DNA from: Choristocarpus tenellus KU-1152
Taxonomy: Eukaryota > Phaeophyceae
Direction: 5' to 3'
DNA length: 21,896 bases
Assembly: GCA_964200185.2 (NCBI GenBank)
Contig: CAXNAD020000318.1
Coordinates: 1-21,896, forward strand
The notes beneath the pieces were generated by a model, which made no database searches, was not told where the DNA came from, and saw only the letters and a list, made by a program, of their open reading frames with translations. This document shows, one piece after another, positions 21,507-21,896 of this stretch (position 1 is its first letter; every line of letters starts with the position of its first letter). A program made the position numbers and the translations under genes.

Positions 21507-21896
21507 CAGCCCTAATATATTAAAATTAAACCTCAACGTGACTTTGAGTTTGAACTCCTACTGCATAGTACACCCAGCATATATCTACGTCATACATCGT
21601 ACCATTCATCGAAAGTAAATGTTGGTAGTGTAATTTTGTTGTATTTTTAGCGTGGTCTGACATTCCGAGATACAGGATAAAACAAAACTTCTTCATCATA
21701 ATAGTAATATAACAGTACAGCTGCAGTTGTGGTGGATGGTAAGATAGTTCGATTATTATTCTGCTAGTGAATGTGTGCTACAAAATACTTCCCTAGGTGG
21801 GGTAGGCACGGTTGTCTTATGTTTAGGACATTTTATATACACATATGTATATAGTTTTATATTATTATGCCCTCTGACATTTTGCAGATGTGTCAG
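21507..21896 (-). promoter_or_regulatory. 5' flank of the transporter gene
   Basis: This is the sequence upstream of the proposed start codon at 21504-21506. It is A/T-rich, with a TATATACACATATGTATATAG-like stretch near 21834-21853. I cannot assign a promoter element. Another non-coding exon may lie beyond the window edge. Confidence 0.3.
21860..21896 (-). repeat. Dispersed repeat family R1, copy 3, cut by the window edge
   Basis: The reverse complement begins CTGACACATCTGCAAAATG and continues TCAGAGGGCATAATAAT. This is nearly identical to 1136-1172 apart from a small indel, but on the opposite strand. The rest of the repeat would lie beyond the right edge. Confidence 0.65.

Noticed and set aside
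1-21896. CRISPR array, operon or prokaryotic mobile system
   Set aside because: There are no regularly spaced direct repeats, and spliced exons show that this is eukaryotic nuclear DNA.

Overview
This is a eukaryotic nuclear fragment. It holds two convergent, intron-rich protein-coding genes, and their exons join only through GT...AG introns with matching phases. Introns range from about 110 to 1300 bases, base composition is moderate, and there are several small non-autonomous repeat elements. This architecture would suit an alga or protist such as a stramenopile, but nothing here fixes the lineage. I read the exon structures by eye from splice sites, reading phase and family conservation. 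They have not been checked against transcripts.

Layout. Positions 1-1981 hold no gene that I can support. They contain two copies of a fold-back (MITE-like) element and copies of another dispersed repeat. Positions 1982-5183 (+) hold a six-exon gene for a protein of about 610 residues: tetratricopeptide repeats followed by a SAM-dependent methyltransferase domain, the arrangement of the bacterial 'TPR repeat methyltransferase' family. Positions 5184-7730 lie between the two 3' ends and contain degenerate, partly tRNA-like repeat sequence. Positions 7731-21506 (-) hold one large gene with about 20 exons. It encodes a SulP/SLC26-type anion transporter of about 1085 residues: a membrane domain, a STAS domain split by a long low-complexity insertion, a linker, and a C-terminal cyclic-nucleotide-binding-like domain. 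The remaining 390 bases are its upstream region and end in a repeat also found near the left end of the window.

The two genes point toward each other and show no obvious shared pathway, so I see no operon-like system. The most interesting points are the transporter's domain fusion with a degenerate phosphate-binding cassette, the expanded insertion inside its STAS domain, the bacterial-style methyltransferase carrying charged insertions, and three families of short repeats, two of which have recognisable inverted-repeat ends. A 10-base run of N inside one transporter intron, bordered by C and T homopolymers, is an assembly gap.
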